This document shows positions 1 through 5,942 of a DNA stretch of 9,757 nt, piece after piece. The first letter of the stretch is position 1. Every line of letters begins with the position of its first letter. The translations under genes were made by a program, and so were the position numbers. The notes under the pieces were generated by a model. It worked only from the letters and a program-made list of their open reading frames with translations. It was not told where the DNA came from and did no database searches. The DNA is from Actinomycetales bacterium UBA1383 (GTDB taxonomy: Bacteria > Actinomycetota > Actinomycetes > Actinomycetales > Actinomycetaceae): the NCBI GenBank assembly GCA_002305415.1, contig DBQX01000136.1, forward strand, positions 1 through 9,757, given 5' to 3'.

Positions 1-1
1 G

Positions 2-265
2 AACTGGAAGATCGCGGAGGAGCGCCTGGCCGTGATCGCGGCCGAGCGGCCCGACGTCACCGTGGTACGCCACCTGGTCGAGACCCCCCAGGAGGCCGAG
101 CGACTCGGATTCCTGGGCTCGCCCAGTATCCAGGTCGACGGCGTCGACCTGTTCGCCCAGCCCGGCGCGCAGGTCGGACTCACCTGCCGCCGCTACCCCA
201 CGCCGCACGGGTACGAGGGCGCCCCGACACTCGAGCAGCTGCGCGCCGCACTCCCCGACGCGTGA
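2..265 (+). CDS. Thioredoxin-fold protein, 3' part only (5' end outside window)
   Basis: The reading frame is open from base 2 to a TGA at 263-265 and gives 87 residues. It starts NWKIAEERL and runs through TPQEAERLGFLGSPSIQVDG to a C-terminal helix (TLEQLRAALPDA). The helix, the strand, the cis-proline loop (GSPSIQVDG) and the CRxY-TP-G segment fit the small actinobacterial thioredoxin-like proteins often found near mercury or metal resistance genes; in these, a Cys-x-x-Cys-type motif would come just before the NWK seen here. That active site lies outside the window, so redox activity is inferred from the fold only. The ATG at 32 is unlikely to be the start because the frame remains convincing upstream of it. 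The gene lies just outside the left ~80-nt repeat, so it may not belong to the island. Alternative: a DsbA-like or selenoprotein-type variant. Confidence 0.72.
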   Translation, partial: NWKIAEERLAVIAAERPDVTVVRHLVETPQEAERLGFLGSPSIQVDGVDLFAQPGAQVGLTCRRYPTPHGYEGAPTLEQLRAALPDA

Positions 266-582
266 GCGGCTCGCACCGTCAGCGCATACCAGACGACGCC
301 GCGGCATGTCGGCGGCCACTCAATCCCACGAGCCAGACAACAGAATCAGCCCATCCCCGAGGGCCTGACCAAGCCCAAGGTCTGAACAACCAGGGCACCC
401 CCGACCGGTGGCCCCACAGCGCTCTAGGCCGGTGGGAGCACCACGTTGTAGGTGTTGCACAAGGACGTTGGGGCACACCCCACGCCACATGCCCGCAACT
501 GGGCTGTCGACCCGATCGGGGGCAGCGTCTCCTTCTACAACACGCACGTGCGTCTCGAGAAGGCCTGAGTCCGCACAGAGCC
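266..582. other. Gene-free stretch with gene-end remnants
   Basis: No intact gene fits here. Two short stretches look like the ends of proteins, facing outward from a common centre. On + the frame from GTG 454 ends at 567 with SVSFYNTHVRLEKA followed by TGA. On - a frame ends near 424 with LCNTYNVVLPPA followed by TAG. The two peptides resemble each other (NT-x-x-V-x-L), which matches an imperfect inverted repeat at DNA level (GTGTTGCACAAGG at 453-465 against CCTTCTACAACAC at 531-543). I do not recognise the protein. Long arginine-rich frames crossing this stretch on - are shadows of the anion-channel gene. The stretch also contains the left copy of the ~80-nt repeat. Confidence 0.45.
466..545 (+). 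repeat. ~80-nt direct repeat, left copy
   Basis: This begins CGTTGGGGCACACCCC and ends CTTCTACAACACGC. It aligns over its length with 7605-7682 in the same orientation: the G4/C4 core, ACGCxACAxGxCC, AACTxGGC and CTTCTxCAACAC are shared, with small indels. Read in the + frame both copies give related peptides (G-x-x-P-T-x-H, N-x-A-V-x-P, F-x-N-T, R-L), so the repeat may derive from the end of a gene rather than from a non-coding site. Its palindrome is less perfect than in the right copy. Confidence 0.6.
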
Positions 583-616
583 GATGCCCCCGGATCTCTC
601 CCGGTCCGGGGGCATC
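583..616 (-). terminator. Strong hairpin, probable terminator of the anion-channel operon
   Basis: GATGCCCCCGGA at 583-594 and TCCGGGGGCATC at 605-616 are perfect 12-nt arms around a 10-nt loop. The hairpin lies 36 nt beyond the stop codon of the SLAC1-type gene, the last gene of the leftward operon. It also sits 15 nt after the stop of the gene-end remnant on +, so it may have terminated that gene originally or act in both directions. There is no U tract on the leftward side; the + side reads only GTCCTGTCCT. U-less hairpins are common in high-GC actinobacteria. Confidence 0.6.
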
Positions 617-652
617 GTCCTGTCCTGACGTGGCAGGCGTCGGTGGGCCGTG

Positions 653-1759
653 TCAGGCGGCGCGCCAGATCTGCCCGGACCTCATCGCCCCCACGCTCCG
701 GCCCACGACGACGGCCCATGCCCCGAGCAGCCCGAGCCACAGCAGGACCCCAATGGCCTCGATGGTTGCCGAGCCCCAGGCCCGGCCGATCGTGAGCGTG
801 GCGAGGGTGTAGGCGCCGAGCGGGAACACGAAGGCCCACCAGCCGAGGTTGAAGGTCATCACCCCGGCGCGGCGGTAACGCAGGAGCAGGGCAACGGCCA
901 CGGCCAGCCACCACAGTCCGAAGCCCCACAGTGCCGTGCTGGCCACCCGGGTCACCGTCTCGACGGCGGCGGCGCTCTCCCCCCAGAGCGAGGTGCCCGC
1001 GCGGGCGAGGATCAAGGGCGCCACGGCACCCACGCCGACCGGCCCCAGCCCGATCCACAGTGAGGGCGCCAGCGGTGCGGGCGGCAGCGGGTGCAGGATG
1101 AGGCGGTCGTACACGATGCCCACCGTGAGCAGGTACAGCATGAAGCCCATGCCGTAGAAGGCATACCCGGCAGCGATGAGGAGCCCGGCGACGTCGTCGG
1201 ACACGTGCGGCACCAGCGGCGTGAGCGTCATGGGGATGATGATCGTGACCACCGGCGGAATGAACCAGCCGCCGTTGATCATCGGAGCCTGTGGTTCGCC
1301 CGCGAAGAGGCTCATCCCGAAGGCCACTGCCATCACCAGGGCGAGGACGCCCCCGACGGCGCCGAGGACGGCGACGAGCGCGGCGGTCACGCCGTCGCCC
1401 ACAAAGCCGGGGCCGACGACGGCGGTCATCACGGCGAGCACGAGGAGACCACCGGGCAGCGTGGCGTGCATGGCGCCCTTCACGGGGTGGCGGAACTCCG
1501 CCAGTGCGATGTGGGTGTGGCGCGCCCAGCGGGACGCGTAGGCCACGACGAGGACGCCGGCGAAGAGGTACGCGAGAACGGCGAGCAGCGCCGCCCCGCC
1601 GTGTGCGATCGACTCGGTGGCGGCGAGACCTCCGGGATTGTTGTGGGTGGTGACGGCGAGGATGCCGGTCCCCATCACGGAGGCGAACCATCCGGGGTGG
1701 AGGTCGCGGAGGCGGTCAGGCGCGCTCTGGTGGGCCGTGGCCGTTGAGGGGGTGGTCAT
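653..1759 (-). CDS. SLAC1/TehA (TDT) family anion channel or transporter
   Basis: 368 residues, rich in hydrophobic segments (about ten membrane spans). It opens with HPGWFASVMGTGILA near residue 20, the signature of the tellurite-resistance/dicarboxylate transporter family (SLAC1, TehA, Mae1, Ssu1). Other family-like stretches are INGGWFIPPVV in the middle and FNLGWWAFVFPLGAYTLATL near the C-terminus. Members move small anions such as malate, nitrate, chloride or sulfite across the inner membrane; substrate cannot be told from sequence. The ATG at 1759 overlaps the TGA of the CDF gene (ATGA), so translation is probably coupled. It is the last gene of a three-gene operon and is followed by a strong hairpin. 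In this metal and sulfur setting, efflux of sulfite or an organic acid is a guess; tellurite resistance is only a name-based association. Confidence 0.88.
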   Translation of the reverse strand: MTTPSTATAHQSAPDRLRDLHPGWFASVMGTGILAVTTHNNPGGLAATESIAHGGAALLAVLAYLFAGVLVVAYASRWARHTHIALAEFRHPVKGAMHATLPGGLLVLAVMTAVVGPGFVGDGVTAALVAVLGAVGGVLALVMAVAFGMSLFAGEPQAPMINGGWFIPPVVTIIIPMTLTPLVPHVSDDVAGLLIAAGYAFYGMGFMLYLLTVGIVYDRLILHPLPPAPLAPSLWIGLGPVGVGAVAPLILARAGTSLWGESAAAVETVTRVASTALWGFGLWWLAVAVALLLRYRRAGVMTFNLGWWAFVFPLGAYTLATLTIGRAWGSATIEAIGVLLWLGLLGAWAVVVGRSVGAMRSGQIWRAA

Positions 1760-2688
1760 GGCAGGGGATCCTTTCGCAGGGGTGCGGGGAGGACGCGGGA
1801 GTCCTCGAACTCCAGCGTCACATTCGCCAGGGAGAAGCGGTTCGCGAGGTCCTCCCGGATGACGTCGGCGACGTCACGGGTCTCGCGGAGGGTCGGATCA
1901 CCGGCGAGGACCACGTGGGCTGAGCCCGCCGCGACCTCGGAGGTGAGGTTCCACAGGTGGACGTGGTGCACGTCCAGCACCCCCGGGACCGCACCGATCG
2001 CGGCGCTGACGGCCGTGACGTCCAGGCCGGTCGGGGTTCCCTCCATGAGGATGTGGGTGGACTGGCCCACGAGGCGGACACCGGCCCAGAGCACCAGTCC
2101 CGCGATGATGAGGGAAGCCAGCGGGTCGGCCCACTGCCACCCGAAGGCCCAGATGGCCGCGCCCGCCAGGAGGGCCGCCACCGAACCGGCGGCGTCCGTG
2201 GCCAGGTGCGCCACCGAGGCCCGCATGTTCAGGGACTCCCCCTCGGCCCGGTGCACGATCACGGCACTGACCACGTTGACGACCAGCCCGGCGACAGCCA
2301 CCACCATCAGGCCGAGACCCACGATCGGTGCGGGCTCCGGGTCGCTGAGCCGCGAGATCGCCTCCACGATGATCCACAGGCCGCTGCCGAGCAGGAGGAG
2401 GGAGCTGAGGTGGCCGGCCAGCACGTCGGCGCGCGCGAACCCGAAGCTGTGGCGGGCGCTGATGGGCCGGCCGGCCAGCACCGTCCCGGCCAGGGCGATG
2501 GACAGCCCGGCGACGTCGCCGACCATGTGGGCGGCGTCGGCGAGCAGGGCGAGCGATCCCAGCACGATCCCGCCGGCGACCTCGACGACCAGGAAGCCCC
2601 CGTTGAGCGCCAGCGCCCAGGTCAGGGCGCGGCGCTGGGACGCCGGCACCGACTCGACGCGGTGCTCGTCCTCGTGGAGGGGCGTCAC
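1756..2688 (-). CDS. CDF family divalent cation exporter, CzcD/ZitB type
   Basis: 310 residues starting at GTG 2688, which overlaps the stop of the upstream permease gene (GTGA). A GGAG box lies 8 nt ahead. A longer frame upstream is ruled out because it would run through the permease gene. Six membrane spans are expected. The two metal-site motifs are present: H54-x3-D58 in TM2 (ADAAHMVGD) and H161-x3-D165 in TM5 (HLATDAAGS). The His/Asp pair in both helices is typical of Zn2+/Cd2+/Co2+-proton antiporters of the CzcD branch. After TM6 comes the cytoplasmic ferredoxin-like domain, with DVHHVHLWNLTSE. The protein would export excess Zn or Cd from the cytoplasm. It is coupled on both sides by 4-nt overlaps, so it shares the arsenic-type promoter at 3756-3761. 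Confidence 0.93.
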   Translation of the reverse strand: MTPLHEDEHRVESVPASQRRALTWALALNGGFLVVEVAGGIVLGSLALLADAAHMVGDVAGLSIALAGTVLAGRPISARHSFGFARADVLAGHLSSLLLLGSGLWIIVEAISRLSDPEPAPIVGLGLMVVAVAGLVVNVVSAVIVHRAEGESLNMRASVAHLATDAAGSVAALLAGAAIWAFGWQWADPLASLIIAGLVLWAGVRLVGQSTHILMEGTPTGLDVTAVSAAIGAVPGVLDVHHVHLWNLTSEVAAGSAHVVLAGDPTLRETRDVADVIREDLANRFSLANVTLEFEDSRVLPAPLRKDPLP

Positions 2689-3749
2689 TGGGTCTGCTCC
2701 CCGGTGGGTGCCGGTCGGGGCGTCGCATAGTAGGCGGCGATCCGGTCGGCCAGCTTGAGGTAGCCGATCATGAAGACCATCTGGAAGATCGGCATGGTGG
2801 CGGCGGGCACGGCCACCAGCGGTGAGAACGCCGTCGTCGCGATGGCGATGGCGGTGCCGTTGTTCTTGCCGGTCGAGGCGAACACGACGGCCATGTGCTC
2901 CCGGTAGTCCAGGCCGAGGCGCTTGTCCAGCCACGTCACGATGGCCAGCATCAGGGCCATGAACACCACGTTGGGGACCAGCAGGAGCAGCACCGTCTGC
3001 CACCGCTCGACGATCATCTCCGCCTTGGTGAAGAAGATCAGGAAGATGATCCCGAACATCGCCAGCATCGACGCGGCCGAGAACACCGGTTGCAGGGCCG
3101 CGAGCCCCGCCGGTCCCCGCCACCGCACCAGCGCCCGCCGGGTGGCCCATCCGGCGGCCATCGGGGCGATCAGCACCGTGAGGATGGAGCCCAGCAGGCT
3201 ACCCATCGGCACCGCGACGCCGTAGCCGGCGGCGAACACCGCCATCCACGCCGGTACCGCCACCACCGCCACCACGAAACTGACCGCCACGATGACGGTC
3301 GCGAGTTCGACGTCCCCTTTCGCGAGCCCGGTGTAGGCGATGCTCATGGACGAGCACGGCACCACCATGACGAGCAGGAAGCCGATCGCCAGCAGCGGGT
3401 CATCGAGGAACACCCGGGCGAGCGCGTAACCGATGGCCGGCGCGAGTACGAAGTTGAAGCCGAGCGCAAGGGCCAGACCGCGGACGTTGCGCCCTGCCTT
3501 CGCGATGGCCTCCATCCGCAGGTTGATCATCATCGGGTAGACCACGAGGAACACCATCACCATGGTCGCCAGGCTGGTCTGGGAGGTGTGGGCCGCGGAC
3601 CATCCCCGGGCGGGATACCCGGCGGCGATCCCGGCCACGATGGCGGCCAGGGCGTACCCCATCAACCACCGGCTCAGGTGCTGTTGCAGCCGGGCCGCGC
3701 CCGACGGCGCCCCCACCCGTTTTGCTTCAATACTGCTTGAATCAAGCAC
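2685..3749 (-). CDS. Arsenic-resistance-type permease, bile acid:sodium symporter (BASS/SBF) superfamily
   Basis: 354 residues from GTG 3749. About ten membrane segments are visible. The family features are VVPCSSMS with Cys132, followed by TGLAKGDVELA, and the cross-over motif STGKNNGTAIAIA (from residue ~292) with AATMPIFQ. These fit the BASS-fold 'arsenic resistance protein' group, related to ACR3 arsenite exporters, which also carry a functional Cys in the fourth helix. Start choice: TATATT at 3756-3761 lies 6 nt before this GTG, the same spacing as in arsR, and the ArsR-like operator covers the first codons. An alternative start is GTG 3716 (343 residues), with no clear Shine-Dalgarno; upstream frame back to 3956 runs into osmC and looks non-coding. 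It is the first gene of an operon with the CDF exporter and anion channel. Arsenite or antimonite export is likely, but other BASS substrates are possible. Confidence 0.8.
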   Translation of the reverse strand: MLDSSSIEAKRVGAPSGAARLQQHLSRWLMGYALAAIVAGIAAGYPARGWSAAHTSQTSLATMVMVFLVVYPMMINLRMEAIAKAGRNVRGLALALGFNFVLAPAIGYALARVFLDDPLLAIGFLLVMVVPCSSMSIAYTGLAKGDVELATVIVAVSFVVAVVAVPAWMAVFAAGYGVAVPMGSLLGSILTVLIAPMAAGWATRRALVRWRGPAGLAALQPVFSAASMLAMFGIIFLIFFTKAEMIVERWQTVLLLLVPNVVFMALMLAIVTWLDKRLGLDYREHMAVVFASTGKNNGTAIAIATTAFSPLVAVPAATMPIFQMVFMIGYLKLADRIAAYYATPRPAPTGEQTQ

Positions 3750-3761
3750 GGCTCGAATATA
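3725..3761 (-). promoter_or_regulatory. Promoter with ArsR-type operator for the BASS-CDF-SLAC1 operon
   Basis: On -, TATATT (3761 down to 3756) is followed after 6 nt by GTG 3749. The next bases hold TGCTTGATTCAA and then AGCAGTATTGAAG. Read on +, the block 3726-3746 is TTCAA-TACTGC-TTGAA-TCAAG. It matches 18 of 21 positions of the site at the arsR start, in inverted orientation relative to the gene. The operator would lie from about +1 to +24 of a leaderless transcript. The -35 is weak (TGCTGC, 18-nt spacer). Confidence 0.6.
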
Positions 3762-3789
3762 CACCCGTCGGGATAGGGCGCAGCACCAC

Positions 3790-3805
3790 CCGGGGGCACC
3801 CCCGG
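3790..3805 (-). terminator. GC-rich hairpin after osmC
   Basis: CCGGGG and CCCCGG surround a 4-nt loop (GCAC), 26 nt beyond the osmC stop codon. It lies between osmC and the promoter of the next operon, so it may separate the two units. There is no U tract, and the arms are short, so this is only a candidate. Confidence 0.35.
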
Positions 3806-3831
3806 CGAGCGGGCCGGACGCCGTCGGCGGC

Positions 3832-4263
3832 TCAGGGGTGGGGCAGCACCGCCACCACGGTCCCGTGGACCTCGCAGGCGGCGGCAAGGGTGTTGTAGAT
3901 GGTGCCGAACTGGGAGAGGTTGCGGTGCAGCAGCTCGAGGCGACGCGGCTCCTCATCGGTGACGACGCGGACCTCGTAGGTGAGCTCCACGAACCGGGGT
4001 GGGGCGTCCTGCCGGCGGGCGTGGACGTCGACCTCCACGCTCTCGTAGCGGAAGGGCAGCAGCGTGGCGGCCCGCTCCATGTTCTTCAACAGGCACGCCG
4101 CGAACGCGGCGGCGAGCAACTCGGCCGGCCCGGGAAGACTCGAGGGTTCCGCACGGGCCCACGCGGCGTCGATCGGGATGTCCTGCTCGGCGGCCCGGAT
4201 GCTCGCCGCTCCGCCGTTGCGGCCGCGCCCCGTGACGCGGTAGGTGGTCGGTGGTGCGCTCAA
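3832..4263 (-). CDS. OsmC/Ohr family peroxiredoxin
   Basis: 143 residues, the usual size of OsmC proteins. Both expected peroxidatic and resolving cysteines are present: AAAFAACLLKNM at about residue 57 and LAAACEVHG near residue 127. The middle part (VEVDVHARRQD, FVELTYEVRV) fits the alpha/beta OsmC fold. These thiol peroxidases reduce organic hydroperoxides or hypochlorite-type oxidants in the cytoplasm; this one is closer to general OsmC than clearly to Ohr. The start is TTG 4263, chosen because GGGAGGAGAG sits 5-12 nt ahead of it and no ATG fits. It stands alone: 82 nt separate its stop from the next start, and a CRP/FNR-like site lies just upstream of its ribosome binding site, so it is probably not under ArsR control. 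Confidence 0.88.
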   Translation of the reverse strand: MSAPPTTYRVTGRGRNGGAASIRAAEQDIPIDAAWARAEPSSLPGPAELLAAAFAACLLKNMERAATLLPFRYESVEVDVHARRQDAPPRFVELTYEVRVVTDEEPRRLELLHRNLSQFGTIYNTLAAACEVHGTVVAVLPHP

Positions 4264-4277
4264 TGGGCTCTCCTCCC

Positions 4278-4293
4278 TGTGACCTGGATCACC
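4278..4293 (-). promoter_or_regulatory. CRP/FNR-like palindrome upstream of osmC
   Basis: TGTGACCTGGATCACC matches the CRP-family consensus TGTGA-N6-TCACA in nine of ten positions. It directly abuts the osmC ribosome binding site (4268-4277), a position expected to block rather than activate if it is bound downstream of the promoter. It could equally act on the divergent arsR remnant at 4374. Known actinobacterial CRP-like factors (GlxR, Crp/Cmr) use this consensus; which factor would bind here is unknown. Confidence 0.4.
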
Positions 4294-4373
4294 CCATCCT
4301 GCCCCTCACGGCGGCTGATGTGCGGCCGATCGGGACTGACGGCTGCGGCGGGACCGCCCGCGCCGCGAGGGGA

Positions 4374-4479
4374 GTGAAGACGTGTGCGGCCGCCCTCATA
4401 CGTGAACCGCTGGGTCCGGAACGAGCCGTCGAGCTCAGTCGCGTGTTCAAGGCCCTGGCGGACCCCACCCGGTTGCGGC
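4374..4479 (+). pseudogene. arsR: 5' fragment of an ArsR-family repressor gene
   Basis: GTG 4374 preceded by GAGGGGA opens a frame reading KTCAAALIREPLGPERAVE and then LSRVFKALADPTRLR. This is the typical N-terminus of an ArsR/SmtB repressor (ALADPTRLR lies just before the metal loop). Homology stops at about 4479, where the frame continues as PSRQRRP with no metal loop, recognition helix or wing. About 35 of ~115 codons remain. Just beyond, GRFYFHRRLTDAQVLLAEG (from ~4530) may be a piece of another unrecognised gene. It stands divergent to osmC and close to the 3' end of the TSUP gene. The break suggests a deletion or replacement when the neighbouring four-gene operon arrived. Confidence 0.7.
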
Positions 4480-4589
4480 CTTCACGCCAACGGAGACCGA
4501 CGGGTAGGGGTTGGAACGGCTGCCATCAGGGCGGTTCTACTTCCACCGCCGACTCACGGACGCGCAGGTGCTGTTGGCCGAGGGGCCTT

Positions 4590-4614
4590 TGTCAACATTC
4601 AACCGTCGTTGACA
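4590..4614. repeat. Inverted repeat TGTCAAC/GTTGACA with an operator-like core
   Basis: Perfect 7-nt arms (4590-4596 and 4608-4614) enclose 11 nt. Within it, 4598-4613 reads TTCAA-CCGTCG-TTGAC, one mismatch from the TTCAA-N6-TTGAA core of the two ArsR operators. It lies between the arsR remnant and the 3' end of the TSUP gene, where no promoter for an intact gene is needed. It may be an orphan operator from the lost ars operon, a terminator for the TSUP operon (27 nt beyond its stop), or a relic of an insertion element end. Confidence 0.4.
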
Positions 4615-4640
4615 GCCTTCTCTGCGTCATCAGCTGTTCC

Positions 4641-5600
4641 TCACCAGATGGCGATACCCAGATAGTTGCCGATGAACTTTGCTGCCACGTAGAGGAAGTA
4701 GATGCCGAAGATGAGCTTGAGGGTGTGCGGTTTGAACCTCTTGATTGTGGCGGCGCCGATCTGGGCGCCCACGATGGTCCCGACGGCGAGCAGCAGCGCC
4801 GCCGCCAGGAAGACGTAACCTTGGGCGAGCTTGATCGCTCCACCCACGAGTGCCAAGGGCACCATGACTGCGAGTGAGGTTCCCATCGTGAGGTACACCG
4901 GGGCGCCGAAGAGGTAGATCAGACCAGGAACCAACGCGTATCCGCCACCAAGTCCGACCAGGCCGGTCAGCAGGCCCACACCGGCACCGAACGAGGCCAG
5001 GGCCCCGGGCGCACCCGCGATGAACGGGCTCTGGGGTGGCGCGCCCGCACCTGGCCCGGTGCTGCTGGCGCGCCATCCGCGCGCCCCTTCCCAGACCATG
5101 CGGAAGGCCGGCCAGAGGAACACGACCCCGATGATGAAGCCGAGCAACGTGGATTGGTCAGACAAGAGGGTGAAGAGCCACGAGCCGATCAGGACGCCGA
5201 GGATGCCCGCGCCGCCCACCCACCGAGCGGCGCGGCCGTCCACGTTCTTCTGGCGGAAGTGTCCGTACCCGCCGGAGATGGCTGTGAAGATCACGGCGAA
5301 CAATGTGGTACCCACCGCGATCGCGGCGGGGAACCCGAGCCAGAAGTGCAGGATCGGGAGCATCACGCTGCATCCACCTGTCCCGATCCACCCGCCCAGC
5401 AAACCGGCAACCAGCCCCACCGCCAGGAGCACGAGGGCGAGACCGACCGTCAGGGCGGGCGTTCCCTCGCTCGGGGATGGGCCGGACCACAACACCACCG
5501 CGGTGATGGCCACCATCACGGCGAGCAGGATGAGCGTGAAACTGTACTTCTTCGTGAACGTCGCGATCGTGGGCTTCGCGCCCGTTTGAACCATATCCAT
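4641..5600 (-). CDS. TauE/SafE (TSUP) family sulfur-anion exporter
   Basis: 319 residues with the internal duplication typical of TSUP proteins. The first half has GLLGGWIGTGGCSVMLPILH and GTTLFAVIFTAISGG. The second half has LTGLVGLGGGYALVPGLIYL and GTSLAVMVPLALVGG. About eight membrane spans are expected. Known members export sulfite, sulfoacetate or related anions, or import thiosulfate. A Cys stands in the first glycine-rich motif where a small residue is common. The start is ATG 5600, with AAAGGAG about 13 nt upstream; ATG 5594 is an alternative with closer spacing to nothing better. It lies 44 nt behind the thioredoxin gene as the last gene of the arsR operon. Position suggests it clears a sulfur product of thiol redox chemistry, which is inference. 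Confidence 0.88.
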   Translation of the reverse strand: MDMVQTGAKPTIATFTKKYSFTLILLAVMVAITAVVLWSGPSPSEGTPALTVGLALVLLAVGLVAGLLGGWIGTGGCSVMLPILHFWLGFPAAIAVGTTLFAVIFTAISGGYGHFRQKNVDGRAARWVGGAGILGVLIGSWLFTLLSDQSTLLGFIIGVVFLWPAFRMVWEGARGWRASSTGPGAGAPPQSPFIAGAPGALASFGAGVGLLTGLVGLGGGYALVPGLIYLFGAPVYLTMGTSLAVMVPLALVGGAIKLAQGYVFLAAALLLAVGTIVGAQIGAATIKRFKPHTLKLIFGIYFLYVAAKFIGNYLGIAIW

Positions 5601-5644
5601 GGGGGTTCGTGCGCTCCTTTGCGCTTGGTCCTGCTGTGTGGTTG

Positions 5645-5884
5645 CTACGCCAGCGCGGTCAGGAGTTCCTTGATCTCGGCGGGCTTGGGGACGCGGCCGG
5701 ACACGATGACCTGCTCGTCGACCACGAGGCCTGGGGTGGACAGGATGCCGTAGGAGACGATGTCGGGGTAGTTGGTCACCTTGGTAACCTCGACGTCCAG
5801 GTTCAGGTCGGCCAGGGCGGCGCGGGTGTTCCGTTCCAGGGTGACGCAGTTCCGGCAACCGGGGCCGAGGATCTTGATGTGCAC
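5645..5884 (-). CDS. Small thioredoxin-like redox protein (redox-active disulfide protein 2 type)
   Basis: 79 residues, much shorter than classical thioredoxin (~105). It begins MHIKILGPGCRNC with the Cys10-x-x-Cys13 pair directly after the first strand, followed by a helix, then VEVTKV, a cis-proline loop (STPGLVVDE) and a C-terminal helix (AEIKELLTALA). This is the glutaredoxin/thioredoxin-like 'redox-active disulfide' family, often linked to DUF318 permeases. It probably acts as a cytoplasmic dithiol that reduces or hands over a thiol-reactive substrate. The start is GTG 5884 with GAGAGGAC about 9 nt ahead. It is the third gene of the arsR operon, 58 nt behind the permease and 44 nt ahead of TSUP. 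Confidence 0.9.
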   Translation of the reverse strand: MHIKILGPGCRNCVTLERNTRAALADLNLDVEVTKVTNYPDIVSYGILSTPGLVVDEQVIVSGRVPKPAEIKELLTALA

Positions 5885-5942
5885 GGGGGTGATGTCCTCT
5901 CGGTGATGTTCACTAACTTGGAGGGGTCCTGGGGATGTTCGG

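Noticed and set aside
279..1691. 470-residue open frame on -
   Set aside because: Arginine-, proline- and glycine-rich shadow in another frame of the SLAC1-type gene; no domain, and GC-rich antisense or offset frames stay open by chance.
1859..2758. 299-residue open frame on +
   Set aside because: Antisense shadow of the CDF gene, which has full family motifs on the other strand.
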